From Metaphire vulgaris (lineage: Eukaryota; Annelida; Clitellata; Crassiclitellata; Megascolecidae), in contig CM030852.1 in NCBI GenBank assembly GCA_018105865.1, positions 13,813,445 to 13,877,444 on the forward strand: a stretch of 64,000 nt of DNA, given 5' to 3'. The notes below the pieces were generated by a model that had not been told where the DNA came from, did not search any database, and was given only the letters and a program-made list of their open reading frames with translations. Shown here piece by piece: positions 11,846 through 21,183 of the stretch (positions are counted from its first letter, which is position 1; every line of letters begins with the position of its first letter). The position numbers and the translations under genes are program-made.

Positions 11846-12200
11846 CAGTGGCGGCTCCAGGATTTGGCAAGTGGGGGTGGCCGTTGGGATGGCAATTTCT
11901 AAGAATGGGGGGCCAACAATTGGTTGATAGGCAGGGTTGGAGTAACGGAGTTGCCGGGGGGTTAGGGAGGTTAACCCCAGCTGCAACCCTCCCAAAAATC
12001 GCATATCTGGTACATGCAGTTTCTGTCATGCATTGAAATTCAGTCCTCAACCCCCCCCCCAGCTCAAATTTCACAACACCAACACTGTTGATAGGTATGT
12101 AGTAGTAGTAAGTATAGATTTCAACAGCGGGCACTGGGAGGGGCTGGGCATTCAATAGGGGCACGGCTCCCACCGGATTCCCCACGTGGAGCCGCCGCAA
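11846..12200 (+). mobile_element. hAT-type MITE, CAGTGGCGGCTCC family, interrupted copy
   Basis: It starts CAGTGGCGGCTCCAGG and ends GGAGCCGCCGC, a degenerate form of the terminal GAGCCGCCACTG. Without the nested insertion at 11932-12087 it aligns with the other members, including AATAGGGGCACGG near the right end. No matching target duplication is visible, consistent with age. Confidence 0.75.
11932..12087 (+). mobile_element. Second hAT-type MITE nested in the 11846 copy
   Basis: The 156-bp insert starts CAGGGTTGG and ends CCAACACTG (8 of 9 inverted match). It is flanked by a perfect 8-bp duplication, TTGATAGG, at 11924-11931 and 12088-12095. TTGATAGG occurs once in the uninterrupted family members, for example near 9096 and 14490, so the empty site is known. 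Non-coding. Confidence 0.88.
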
Positions 12201-12469
12201 TAACTATAGAACTGAGGCCCGTCTTTTGCCAGTGTGATTGGGGACCACTGATCTAACAAAACTGTGGCCTACACAGCAAATAACATCTGATAGATGAACT
12301 TACACTATGTTGTGAATAGCCGATGCCCTCTAGCGAACAAGAAGAAATTAAGGATAAGGCCACCTAGCGATTAATTTGTTCGTTACCACCTGTTAGACAA
12401 GACTCTATTATAAACAGAAATCGGTGAGTAGCTGGGGAGGGAGAGGGTGGTATTACATCGAGGAGTACG

Positions 12470-12654
12470 CAGTGGCGGCTCCACCGGGGGACCAGGGGGC
12501 CCGTGCCCCCCTATTGACTGCCTGGCCCCCCAGTGCCCCCAGTTGGGACCCTATACTTAATGCTACATACATTAAACAACAAATGGTTGGCCCCCCATGA
12601 TTAGAAGTTGCCCTCCCAACGGCCCCCACTTGCCAAATCCTAGAGCCTCCACTG
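12470..12654 (-). mobile_element. hAT-type MITE, CAGTGGCGGCTCC family, complete 185 bp
   Basis: CAGTGGCGGCTCCA at the left and GAGCCTCCACTG at the right form inverted ends. A perfect 8-bp target duplication, GGAGTACG, lies at 12462-12469 and 12655-12662. It is inserted in the opposite orientation to most other copies. It is the shortest intact member and a good reference for the family. Confidence 0.92.
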
Positions 12655-12752
12655 GGAGTACGCATCAGAAAACAGGCTTCAAACGGCGATTGAGACAACG
12701 ACCTTTTTTGCTCAAGAGGTTAAGCCCCCCCAGTAACCCCCAAGGGGGAACT

Positions 12753-12838
12753 GGGGGTTTAACCCCAGTTCCCCCTTGGCTACGCCACTGGAGGGGGCTT
12801 CAGTGGCGTAGCCAAGGGGAAACTGGGGTTAAACCCCC
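12753..12838. repeat. Head-to-head hAT-type ends (38-bp inverted repeat)
   Basis: Positions 12753-12790 and 12801-12838 are reverse complements with one mismatch. They face each other across a 10-bp spacer, each beginning CAGTGGCGTAGCCAAGGGG at the spacer side. This looks like two elements joined or inserted back to back. A similar right-type end (GCGCCACTG) lies near 13227-13235, without a matching 8-bp flank. Confidence 0.7.
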
Positions 12839-12925
12839 TTGGCTGCCGAAAGCAATTTTTAATGAGTTTCTATACATCTTTTATTTTGGGACGCGAGGCC
12901 CCCCATTGGCTATAGAATGTAGCTG

Positions 12926-12926
<1 letters not shown>

Positions 12927-12959
<33 letters not shown>
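12927..12959 (+). repeat. (AAGT)n microsatellite
   Basis: Eight consecutive AAGT-type tetranucleotides lie directly before the large hairpin at 12970. Confidence 0.85.
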
Positions 12960-12969
12960 AGAACGTCAA

Positions 12970-13078
12970 GATTATAGTTGTAACTTGTCTAAAAGACTGC
13001 GCGAACACTTTAAACAAAATTAAACTAATTTCGTTTACAGCGTTCGCGCAGTCTTTTAGACAAGTTACCACTATAATC
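12970..13078. repeat. Large near-perfect hairpin, 46-bp arms and 17-nt loop
   Basis: The left arm 12970-13015 and the reverse complement of 13033-13078 agree at 43 of 46 positions. The core is ACTTGTCTAAAAGACTGCGC. The loop (13016-13032) is AT-rich. No clear target duplication flanks it. It could be a foldback MITE or the source of a hairpin RNA; the sequence alone does not decide. Confidence 0.85.
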
Positions 13079-13235
13079 AGTCTAAGGTGACGACCTTTTT
13101 TTCTTGTCAGCATCTGGAAGGGAAAGATATAAGAAGGAAAATTGAGGGTGACCTTTTTTCTGCCTGTCAAGACTTTTTCGAAGTTGGTCACGGTCAAAGC
13201 CAAACTCCCTTCCGGAAATCCTGACTGCGCCACTG

Positions 13236-14030
13236 GCCCCCTCCTTATTCTGGAACTCTGGTTACGCCACTGCAGGACCCATAAGAAATTAAATTGCTCC
13301 TAGGCGAGACTGAGTCATGGGTCCCCGCGCTTCAGTGTCTTTTACTGCATCTAACTAAGACTTAAGTCAAAGCCAACAATCATACTGTAGTTTGCTGAAG
13401 AAGTCTAGAGCATGGGCGGGTTTTACTTTAAGAAGCAAGGATTAGCCAAGGTAGGGTGATTGTCCTAGCATGGTTTGAAGCGGGAGTGAGGGAGGGAGGG
13501 AGAATTAAGAAAATCTGGATCTCTTAGAACGTGCTAAGGACTGTTCTGACCCTATTTTGACTGAAAGCTTAAAGTTTAAAACCTTAATAATCAAGATGAC
13601 GATTTTCTTAGTAGACCAAACTGTCTATGCGCTTTGTTAATCCGCATTATGTTAATTATCTGTTAATATCTGTTAATCTGCGTGTTTTCTTTGCAGAGAT
13701 TTAGATCCAAGAATTAATGGTTTTTGTTTTCTCTTCTTTGGTCGATCTAAAAACAAATGCCTACTCAGAATTTATTTTCCACCTTCGTCTGGGAGGGAGA
13801 AAGACTTCAATACATCCAAACTGCTCAAATTTTATTTTCGCACAGACTCGGTTGCGACCAGCGTGTGTGTGTATGTGGGGTCCGGTGGAGGGGGATGTGA
13901 AGATTAGACCCCTTCAGCTCCCTTCTTAGAATTCAAATATCTGTCGCACGAGACAATTCCAGTCATATTTGCCAACAATTTCCACCGATAATATCTGGTT
14001 TCTTTTTCATCGAAGTATTCGTTGTTCGTT
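13236..14030. other. No gene seen
   Basis: Unique-looking sequence. A further hAT-like right end (GTTACGCCACTG) ends near 13272. Short frames here show no conserved pattern. Confidence 0.4.
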
Positions 14031-14075
14031 GTCCGCTGTTGTCCGCTGTTGTCCGCTGTTGCCCGCTGTTGTCCC
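14031..14075 (+). repeat. 10-bp minisatellite (GTCCGCTGTT)n
   Basis: Four adjacent decamers, three identical and one with a single T-to-C change, followed by a partial fifth. Confidence 0.85.
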
Positions 14076-14384
14076 AACCCGGGCAACGTGATTAGACCCG
14101 AAGCGCTGTCAATGAGCAACCCGTATGCAACGGGGACATCGACGACCATATTAAATTGGGAACGCGGTCGGGAAGATACGTGTAGTCGCATAATTTCTAG
14201 AAGGGAGTGGGATGGGGGTGGGAGTGGGGGTAAAGAAACCTCCTTCTTCCTCTCCTTGTTGTCTCCATGATTATCGATTCTTTGGCCGGGAGATTATATC
14301 TCGCGAGAATTCTTCCTCGTCTCTTTGGGATATCGAAACGGTTCTTCTGCTTCGTTGCGTAACCGCTCTGTAACGTAATGTAAT

Positions 14385-14883
14385 CAGTGGCAGTTCCAGG
14401 ATTTGGCAAGTGTGGGCGCGGGGGCAAGGGGGCTGGGATGCGGAGGGGCGTTGGGGTGGCAACTTCTAATCATGGGGCCAACTATTTGTTGATAGGTATA
14501 TAGTAGTAAGTATAGGTCGCCTTTTCAACTTATCGTTTATTGTTCCATGTAAAGCGCTCTTGACTTTGGCCCTCGCTGTGCTACTGCGCTATATAAATCG
14601 TCATGTAGAATAGAATAGAATAGGATCCAAACAGGGGGCCACTGGGGGCAATGTTTAATCTAGACTCTGGACTCCTGGGGGAACTGACAAGGCCGGGGAA
14701 GTCCGGCTAGGGGGCTGCTGTTAGTTAATAAAGTATGTCAAAATTTCCGGGGGGAATTTGAAATTTTCAGGGGGAGGAGAAAGGGCAATTTTCCCCCGGA
14801 AACGGCCTAGATTAAACTCTGACTGGCGGTCCTGGCATTCAATAGGGGCACGGCCCCCGGGTCCCCATGCTGAGCCGCCACTG
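14385..14883 (+). mobile_element. hAT-type MITE, CAGTGGCGGCTCC family, carrying nested inserts
   Basis: It starts CAGTGGCAGTTCCAGGATTT and ends TGAGCCGCCACTG, with a perfect 8-bp duplication, AATGTAAT, at 14377-14384 and 14884-14891. The target is the tail of a SINE. It is longer than the 185-bp member because of a retroelement tail at 14517-14619 and about 170 bp of foreign, G-rich sequence between about 14650 and 14830. That sequence is bounded by the inverted words GTTTAATCTAG and CTAGATTAAAC. Confidence 0.9.
14517..14619 (+). mobile_element. Retroelement 3' tail inserted in the MITE
   Basis: It contains AAGCGCTCTTGACTTTGGCC, then GCGCTATATAAATCG, and ends in AGAAT repeats. ATAGG flanks it on both sides (14512-14516 and 14620-14624). 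The motif is shared with 11399-11458 and with shorter matches near 4606 and 19156. It is a 5'-truncated LINE or SINE tail. Confidence 0.65.
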
Positions 14884-15396
14884 AATGTAATGTAATGTAG
14901 GCCCTAACGTAATGTAATGTAGCATTTGTGTAGCGTCTCTTTTTCGTCGTCATGTAAAGCGTATTTCGCTAGAAATATCGTAATTTGCCGGCGGAAATAG
15001 TAACCATAGACGGATCCCGGGATTCGAACCAGCGACCATCCAATTACACGACAACAATCTTACCACTACTCCATCGCGCACTCCTTACTAAATACCTAAT
15101 TTTCAGTAACCAAGGCAACAGTTAATCTGTCCCAAAATGCTTTAATCTGATTTTCAGGTGAAAACGTGTCCACTGAGAAAATGTTTGTACTTCCAAGAAT
15201 CTTTGCAAATCTAAAATGTGAAAATATTGGTTAAAGGCGAAAATTATAGTTAGTCAAAAAAGGATTTGCATTTTCCTGGGGGTGGATCTAGTGCCCCCTC
15301 TTGCCCCAATGTTTGGTCGCCCATTAGTCTAAGAATGTGATGTTGTGTGTGTATCTTTATTATGTTCATTGTACTAGTATTAATTATTAATATTGT

Positions 15397-15401
15397 TATT
15401 A

Positions 15402-15454
<53 letters not shown>
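15397..15454 (+). repeat. (TTA)n microsatellite downstream of the GPCR
   Basis: An almost pure TTA run about 170 bp past the receptor stop codon. A minus-strand AATAAA at 15356-15361 could serve as poly(A) signal, though the surrounding repeats also create this hexamer by chance. Confidence 0.85.
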
Positions 15455-15622
15455 GCAATATGAGTTCCGAGTGAATATCCATGAATTCCTTTTTGAAATT
15501 TTGGCACTTCCAAGACGATGACGTCACTGATGACGTCAGGACATTTCGATTGCTACCTGCTCTCTCTCCTCTCCCATTCAGACGGTTGAAGAAGTCTTTG
15601 TCTTTAGATGTTAATCCCTCGA

Positions 15623-17080
15623 TCAACGGCGGTGGTCCGTCAGTACCGGAACGGCCCTGCGATACTTCGGCCGGTGGTACTTTCCGAACAGTATCTTCCG
15701 GAACGCCAGCCGGAAGTCCGGATTGAAGATCGTGTAGATGACGGGATTGAGAAGGCTGTTGAAGTAGCCGAGCCAGAGGATGACGCTCAGCAGGATCGGA
15801 TGGAAGTTACAGCGATCGAGGCAGAACGGCCTGAGGACGGCGATGACGAAGAAAGGCAACCAACAGACGATGAAAGACCCGGTCACGATCGCCAAGGTCC
15901 TCGCCGCCTTCCGTTCCCGGCGCTGCTCGATCTTCTCCCGGGCGCGTCGCTCCTTCGTCCGCGGCGACACGACGCCGCGAGGCCCGCGTCGGTGGTCGGG
16001 CATGCCCCGGTCCGTCCAGCCGGTCGCCGACAGACTCGGCGATGACGACGGAGGAAGATTGACGCCGCCGCCGCCGCACGACGAGGACGCCGGAGTGACG
16101 ACCGTCAGGTGTCGTCCGTTGCGTGACGCCCCCTCCTCATCCTCCTCCTCCTCATCCTCCTCCTCCTCATCCTCGTTGACGGTAGAGTTTTCTCGACTGG
16201 AGCCCTGGATCGCGACCGTCTTCACCGGGGTGGAGGAAGCGGCTGCGTCCCCCGGCGACGTGGTCAGCGGGGATCCCCCTCCACCTCCTCCTCCTCCGGG
16301 TGGACGACCATCCTGGGTCTCCCGCATGGCGTACTCCTTGAACCGCTTCCGGCGGATGCTCGAACGCGCCGCCCGAAACACCTTCGCGTAGATGACCATC
16401 ATGAACAGGAACGGCAGGTAGAACGCCCCGACCGTCGAGAAGATCGTATACACCGGGTCCTGGCTGATCACGCACGCCCCGGTCGCGTCCGGGTCGTACC
16501 CGGGATCGCGCTGGATGAACAGCGGCGGGACGGAGATGACGACCGACAGGCCCCAGCTGGACCCGATCATCGCCAGCATCCGCCGCGCCGATCGCCGGCG
16601 GATGTAGTCGACGCGGGTGACGGCCCAGTAGCGGTCGACGGAGATGGCGACCAGGTGGAGGATGGACGCCGTACAGCAGACGAGGTCGAACGACGTCCAC
16701 ATGTCGCACAGCTCCCGGCCGAGGTGCCACCCGGCGCTCGCCTCCTGGACGGCGGCCAGCGGCATGACGAGGACGGCGACGAGGAGGTCGGCGGCGGACA
16801 GGGAGGCGGTCAGATAGTTCGAGACGTTGTGAAGGTTTCTCTCCAGCACCACCGCCGCCATCACGAAGACGTTTCCGACGATCGTCGCCAGGATGATGAT
16901 GCCGAGGACGAGGAGGATTGCGACCATCGAAAGAAACCGATATCGCTCCCCATCCTCCTCCTCCTCCTTCTCCTCCTCCTCCTCTACCGCCACCATCTCC
17001 CTCCGCCTCTCTTGCTGGAACGGTTCCAGCGTGGAGGAGTGATTCCACTGAAACCTGGTGCTGACGTTTTCCGCTGACAT
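15623..17080 (-). CDS. 5-HT1-like serotonin (biogenic amine) receptor, class A GPCR
   Basis: The 485-aa frame has no intron and all seven helices. From MSAENVS: TM1 about 50-76 with GN at 69-70; TM2 with D98; C125 and C203 for the extracellular disulphide; D132 (amine-binding Asp 3.32); DRY 149-151; W176; TM5 with S215, T216, A219 and P223; CWLPF 406-410; NPVIY 445-449. The 5.42/5.43/5.46 set S-T-A is that of vertebrate 5-HT1A, and the tail IFNPDFRLAFRKILFG resembles invertebrate 5-HT1 receptors. It probably couples to Gi/o and lowers cAMP; that is known for the family, not shown here. Loop 3 (about 234-390) is long, with Gly, Glu/Asp and Ser runs. N-terminal NVS and NHS sequons fit an extracellular end. 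The frame is open upstream to 17338 through a poly-Phe stretch, with other ATGs at 17140 and 17338. I chose 17080 because the hydrophobic repeat product is not credible. An octopamine or alpha2-like amine receptor is the main alternative. Confidence 0.9.
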   Translation of the reverse strand: MSAENVSTRFQWNHSSTLEPFQQERRREMVAVEEEEEKEEEEDGERYRFLSMVAILLVLGIIILATIVGNVFVMAAVVLERNLHNVSNYLTASLSAADLLVAVLVMPLAAVQEASAGWHLGRELCDMWTSFDLVCCTASILHLVAISVDRYWAVTRVDYIRRRSARRMLAMIGSSWGLSVVISVPPLFIQRDPGYDPDATGACVISQDPVYTIFSTVGAFYLPFLFMMVIYAKVFRAARSSIRRKRFKEYAMRETQDGRPPGGGGGGGGSPLTTSPGDAAASSTPVKTVAIQGSSRENSTVNEDEEEEDEEEEDEEGASRNGRHLTVVTPASSSCGGGGVNLPPSSSPSLSATGWTDRGMPDHRRGPRGVVSPRTKERRAREKIEQRRERKAARTLAIVTGSFIVCWLPFFVIAVLRPFCLDRCNFHPILLSVILWLGYFNSLLNPVIYTIFNPDFRLAFRKILFGKYHRPKYRRAVPVLTDHRR

Positions 17081-17145
17081 TTCCTTTTTTTTCTGGTGAA
17101 TGCCAGAAGTAGAAGAAGAAGAAGAAGCTGCGCCGGACATTCCTT

Positions 17146-17225
17146 TTAAGAAGAAGAAGAAGAGGTAGAAGAAGAAGAAGAAGAAGAAGAAGAAGAAGAG
17201 GTAGAAGAAGAAGAAGAAGAAGAAG

Positions 17226-17256
<31 letters not shown>
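17146..17256 (+). repeat. (GAA)n microsatellite in the GPCR 5' region
   Basis: GAA triplets with two short GGTA breaks. On the receptor strand this is (TTC)n in frame with the coding region, giving a string of about 30 Phe upstream of the likely start. It most likely lies in the 5' UTR. Confidence 0.9.
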
Positions 17257-17257
<1 letters not shown>

Positions 17258-17502
17258 TATCGGGGATCGGGGGGTTCTTCTGTTTCTATGGAAACGGCGT
17301 CGGTTCCGTCTCCATGACGACCGGATAGTCAGCGCCACCTGCCGACAGAAATTGAAACCGATGTGACTTCGTCTGTCTTAGAAACCCATTCATAGCAAGC
17401 CTCAGGAAATGCTGAACAGTGAAATTTCTTTAAACAACCTTTAATTCGAATGATCATGAAAAATTTGATATCTTAGGTGGGAAGGGAGATCTAGAAACCG
17501 TC

Positions 17503-17644
17503 CAGGGGCGTAGCCAGAAATTTGATTTGGGGGTATAATGCGATTTGGGGAGGATATAAATCTGAATAAACTTTGAAAATCTTAAAAACACATTAAAAAT
17601 CTTAAGGTAGCCTGATTTGGGGGCATATATAGCGCTGTGCCCTG
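17503..17644 (+). mobile_element. hAT-type MITE, CAGGGGCGTAGCC family, complete 142 bp
   Basis: It starts CAGGGGCGTAGCCAGA and ends GCTGTGCCCTG, with a perfect 8-bp duplication, AAACCGTC, at 17495-17502 and 17645-17652. The interior matches 6644-6839 closely (ATTTGATTTGGGGGTATAAT, then CTTTGAAAATCT). Non-coding. Confidence 0.9.
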
Positions 17645-17652
17645 AAACCGTC

Positions 17653-18055
17653 TGCTTTTTAAGATTACAGGGAGCTCAGTGCCTTATTTAGGGGGGTTGG
17701 GGTTAACCATCCAGTGGTCTAAGCTGTGACCATTCGGGGATTGTGAATATTTTGTGGCTGTCCGCTTTTTCTTCAGTGTTAATACAATTTTTTTTTTGGG
17801 GGGGGCGGAGGAAAGGATAATTCTTTGGAACCAAAACATTTGAGCGAACCAAGTAAATTTTGGGAAAATTTCTGACGTCCGTTTTGCATCAGAGTTAATA
17901 AATTACGGGGGTTCGAATTTTTGTGGACTCCAATAAGAGTCAAAGACCAAATAAATCCTACGAGATCCTTCCCTATTACTCGTTCTAGAAATCGAGCCGA
18001 TAAAACATTGACTTTTAAATAGCGCAGGTAACATCACACACGAAACCGACATGCT
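17653..18055. other. No gene seen
   Basis: Unique-looking sequence with a G run near 17800. It has no coding frame, tRNA box or terminal repeat I can support. Confidence 0.4.
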
Positions 18056-18375
18056 AGGTATGGCAGCTCATAGAACAGGGCGGTGGTCAATTAATTATTT
18101 ATAGGCTACATTGGTTACTAGGTATGGCAGCTCATAGAACAGGGCGGTGGTCAATTAATTATTTATAGGCTACATTGGTTACTAGGTATGGCAGCTCATA
18201 GAACAGGGCGGTGGTCAATTAATTATTTATAGGCTACATTGGTTACTAGGTATGGCAGCTCATAGAACAGGGCGGTGGTCAATTAATTATTTATAGGCTA
18301 CATTGGTTACTAGGTATGGCAGCTCATAGAACAGGGCGGTGGTCAATTAATTATTTATAGGTTACATTTTCAGGG
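18056..18375 (+). repeat. 64-bp tandem repeat, five copies
   Basis: Copies start at 18056, 18120, 18184, 18248 and 18312 and are essentially identical until the end of the fifth. Each contains GGTATGGCAGCTCATAGAAC and GGTCAATTAATTATTTATAGG. A decayed sixth copy follows at about 18445-18510, beyond a TTA tract (18397-18444). Near identity implies recent expansion. Confidence 0.93.
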
Positions 18376-18395
18376 TTTCACAACGGGTGAAATTA

Positions 18396-18444
<49 letters not shown>

Positions 18445-18591
18445 GGTTACTAATGGCAGCTCATATGGTCAATTAATTATTTATCGTATTGGTTACTAGG
18501 TCAACGGGTGAAATGTTTACAACTTATCAGAATATTCGGAAATGATTCGTTAATACTATATACGACAAGCGCCCTACGACAGAATCAGCAT

Positions 18592-18645
18592 CTCTGGTAC
18601 TGGTACTTTGATAGCCGCAGTACCGCTTAATTGACAGTACCAGAG
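18592..18645. repeat. Small hairpin with 11-bp perfect arms
   Basis: CTCTGGTACTG (18592-18602) and CAGTACCAGAG (18635-18645) are exact reverse complements, and GCAGTACC inside adds a third GTACC-type word. The function is unknown. Confidence 0.5.
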
Positions 18646-20350
18646 TCCAAAACCGTTAATTAACCGAGCTCGAAATCTCGCCGCCCGCCTGTTGACATAT
18701 CACGGTCTTCCCGGAAGCCCGTCATTCCTAAACGAAGAGCTGTTTACGTCGGGACGTTGATGGTTGCCACGAAGGCCCACAGAGCAGTCGTTTGTGCATC
18801 GGGGGGAGGGGGGCATGGGGGGAGCTGTTTATGAGACCCGATAAAAACAGACCCGCTCAGAAAAGGGACCGCTTTCCAGTACGTTCGACCGAATGCGCCG
18901 TCGCCTGGGGGCGCTGATAAACATCTAAATAAATGCAGGAATTTCCGGACGTTTAGTCATCTCGAAAACGAGGCTACTATCCCCCCCTAACCCTCTGCAA
19001 ATACACTTGATTCGATCATATGCAAGAGAGCAGCACCCCACCCCTCACAGTCTCCCATCACCCCTTCTGACTCACCAGCCCGAAAACTTCCCCCCTTTTC
19101 ACTCAATGCAATCGTAATTAGCGGGGGGTGTATTTCTTGGTATGCATTCCACAAAAGGCGCTATATAAATGCTTCATTTGATTACAGTGCGGGATAAATC
19201 CTGCGTAAGAGAAGTCTCGAACAACGCGTAGAGTTATTCGAGTTCTTGTTCCACATTTGTACTCTGTCCGACTCCAACCCCCCAACTCCCCAACCCCCAT
19301 CCCACCCCATTGCCTTTATCTGCCCGCGCAATACGCCCACGCAGCACGCATAAATAATGTGTTGACAAATCGGGTTAGACAAGACTGCACTGACTAATAA
19401 GGTCGAGAAGCAAGAGGCAAACTTCATGCTGTAACGAAAAGAAATCGATTCCATCTATACGTCCGCCTATTACCACTCAATAGGCCTACAATATATAGCC
19501 TACATGTTTTAAAACTCAGGAGGAAAATCGGCGCCAAATTCCGGCCGGTAATCGGTCGGACAGTGTGTCCTCTCCATGAATCTTCTTCCAGATACAATAG
19601 AGCTTCGATATCTATCAGAGCCGGCGCGTGACTTTTCGGGGGCCACCTGCAACAACTTTCTACGAGGGGCCCCTGCAACGTCTTCGAAATGTCTTGACAG
19701 GCAAAAACGGTCGCTGAACCGATTGGCAAACAAGCAAAAAAGTTCAAAAGTCATAGTCAATCAATGTATTTATGTGCTAAATTAAACGACGTGGGTAAGG
19801 GTTTTTAAGAAATGTTACGTCACATAACACTAAATATTTTTATTAATACTGCAATACTATGTTACCGCAGAAGTGAACGTATTTTACATTTATAATGATT
19901 ATACTGTATTTTTAAAAAAAAATTTGAAAAAGTTTATGGATATTGCTTTAACTATATTAATTATAATGAATATTTTAAAACGAAATATTAACTTTGACAT
20001 TGGAAAGACGACAAGGTGGTTGACGGGGGATAACGAGTTGTGACGTTATATTTGAGGAAGTCTGACTTTTTTGACGATGTGTGACGAGGGGTGGTGGTCA
20101 AAAAACTGCCAAATTCGCGTGACGTCATTTATGGATGGCCCCTTTAGTGCCATCACTGTCATTATATAGCCAAATTGAATCAAGTTTGCTCGAGTCGATT
20201 ATCGATATGGAGATCCATTTTATAAATATAAGAATTGCACCCCCACGACAAATTCCTAGCTACGCCACTGACCCCATACATAGCAAAGAGTAAGTTTCAT
20301 GCTGTCAGCAACTTATTTACACTAGAACTTCGTTACATTATAACGTACTT
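18646..20350. other. No gene seen; scattered element remnants
   Basis: A GCGCTATATAAAT retroelement tail motif lies near 19156. An AAGCAAAAAAGTTC dispersed motif is near 19731. GACGTCATTTATGGATGGCCCC near 20122-20144 looks like one end of a relative of the Harbinger-type element at 20352. A hAT-like end GCTACGCCACTG stops at 20270. Frames around 19424-19760 are not conserved-looking. Confidence 0.45.
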
Positions 20351-20351
20351 A

Positions 20352-20753
20352 GGGGCTGTCCATTAATTACGTCAAGAAAATGTGGGGATGGTTTGAAAAC
20401 GCTTGACAGTTGTTGACAGGGGAGAAAGGGTCAAGAGAAGCTGACGTCAGATATTTTTTTAAATAATCAAAAAAGGGAAATTCCAAGAAATGTTATTTAT
20501 TGCAAAGGAAAAAGCCCAACAAGCAAAAAGGTCATCACCACCACATTTTGACACTCGATGACCAAAAAGGGGAAGATCTCATCATCACGAAAATAATAAC
20601 CTTTTTAGGGGGGTGGGCGTCACTGATCTTAGGGAGGGCGTCAAACGTTTTAGACGTAATTGTATGGGGATCACTGAAAGTTTGACAGTTATTGACAAGA
20701 GGGAGGGGTCAAAACCTGTCCAAAAATTGTTGACGTAATTAATGGACAGCCCC
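20352..20753. mobile_element. PIF/Harbinger-type MITE, 402 bp
   Basis: The ends GGGGCTGTCCATTAATTACG and its exact reverse complement form a perfect 24-bp inverted repeat. TTA flanks both sides (20349-20351 and 20754-20756), which fits the TWA target duplication of PIF/Harbinger elements. The interior has two similar GACAGTT(G/A)TTGACA blocks and no transposase. The superfamily call rests on the 3-bp target and G-rich ends. Confidence 0.8.
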
Positions 20754-21183
20754 TTAGCGTGTCTGTAAACTCTAGTGCGTTATATCCGAGGTACGCTCTA
20801 TATCCAATACCGTCCAATACGGTAGCGTATCACGAGGGGCCGTACATTGCGGTACGTTATTACCGAGTATACGTTATAACTAAGTTCGGCGGTAACTATA
20901 AGCTAACTTATTTAGCACAATGAAACAATTAAGAATACGTTCCCTCTCGAATAGCAAACATCCTGTGAGGCGTTCTTATAGGCTAACAGTACTAGCGTTG
21001 CGTTCGCTGGGGGTGGGCATAGTATGATAATTATTGTCGAGTCTTACACCGTCCTCGGGTCTAGGACACCGAGAGAGCAATCGATGTCTTGCGTGGAAAT
21101 CCATCGACTGAGCTCGAAGATGGATCAATAGGATGGTCTTCTTCCTCTGACGGAAGAGATTCGCCACAGTCTAAATTAGAATA

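Larger units (their letters stand above)
14371..15083 (-). mobile_element. tRNA-derived SINE with AATGT tail, split by a MITE
   Basis: On the minus strand a B box GGTTCGAATCC is complementary to 15020-15030, and an A-box-like TGGAGTAGTGGTAA to 15060-15073. The body runs leftward to a pentanucleotide tail of AATGT units (14884-14920). The tail continues at 14371-14384, beyond a 499-bp MITE that inserted into it. No SINE target duplication was found with certainty. Confidence 0.65.

Noticed and set aside
15608..17077. Plus-strand and alternate minus frames over the receptor (145-293 codons)
   Set aside because: They are shadows of the GC-rich receptor coding sequence. Only the 571-codon minus frame has GPCR motifs.
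17081..17338. Receptor N-terminus beginning at 17338 with a poly-Phe stretch
   Set aside because: It is encoded by the GAA repeat and would place about 30 Phe ahead of a normal GPCR N-terminus. The ATG at 17080 gives a typical glycosylated start. Kept as a finding to test, not as the call.
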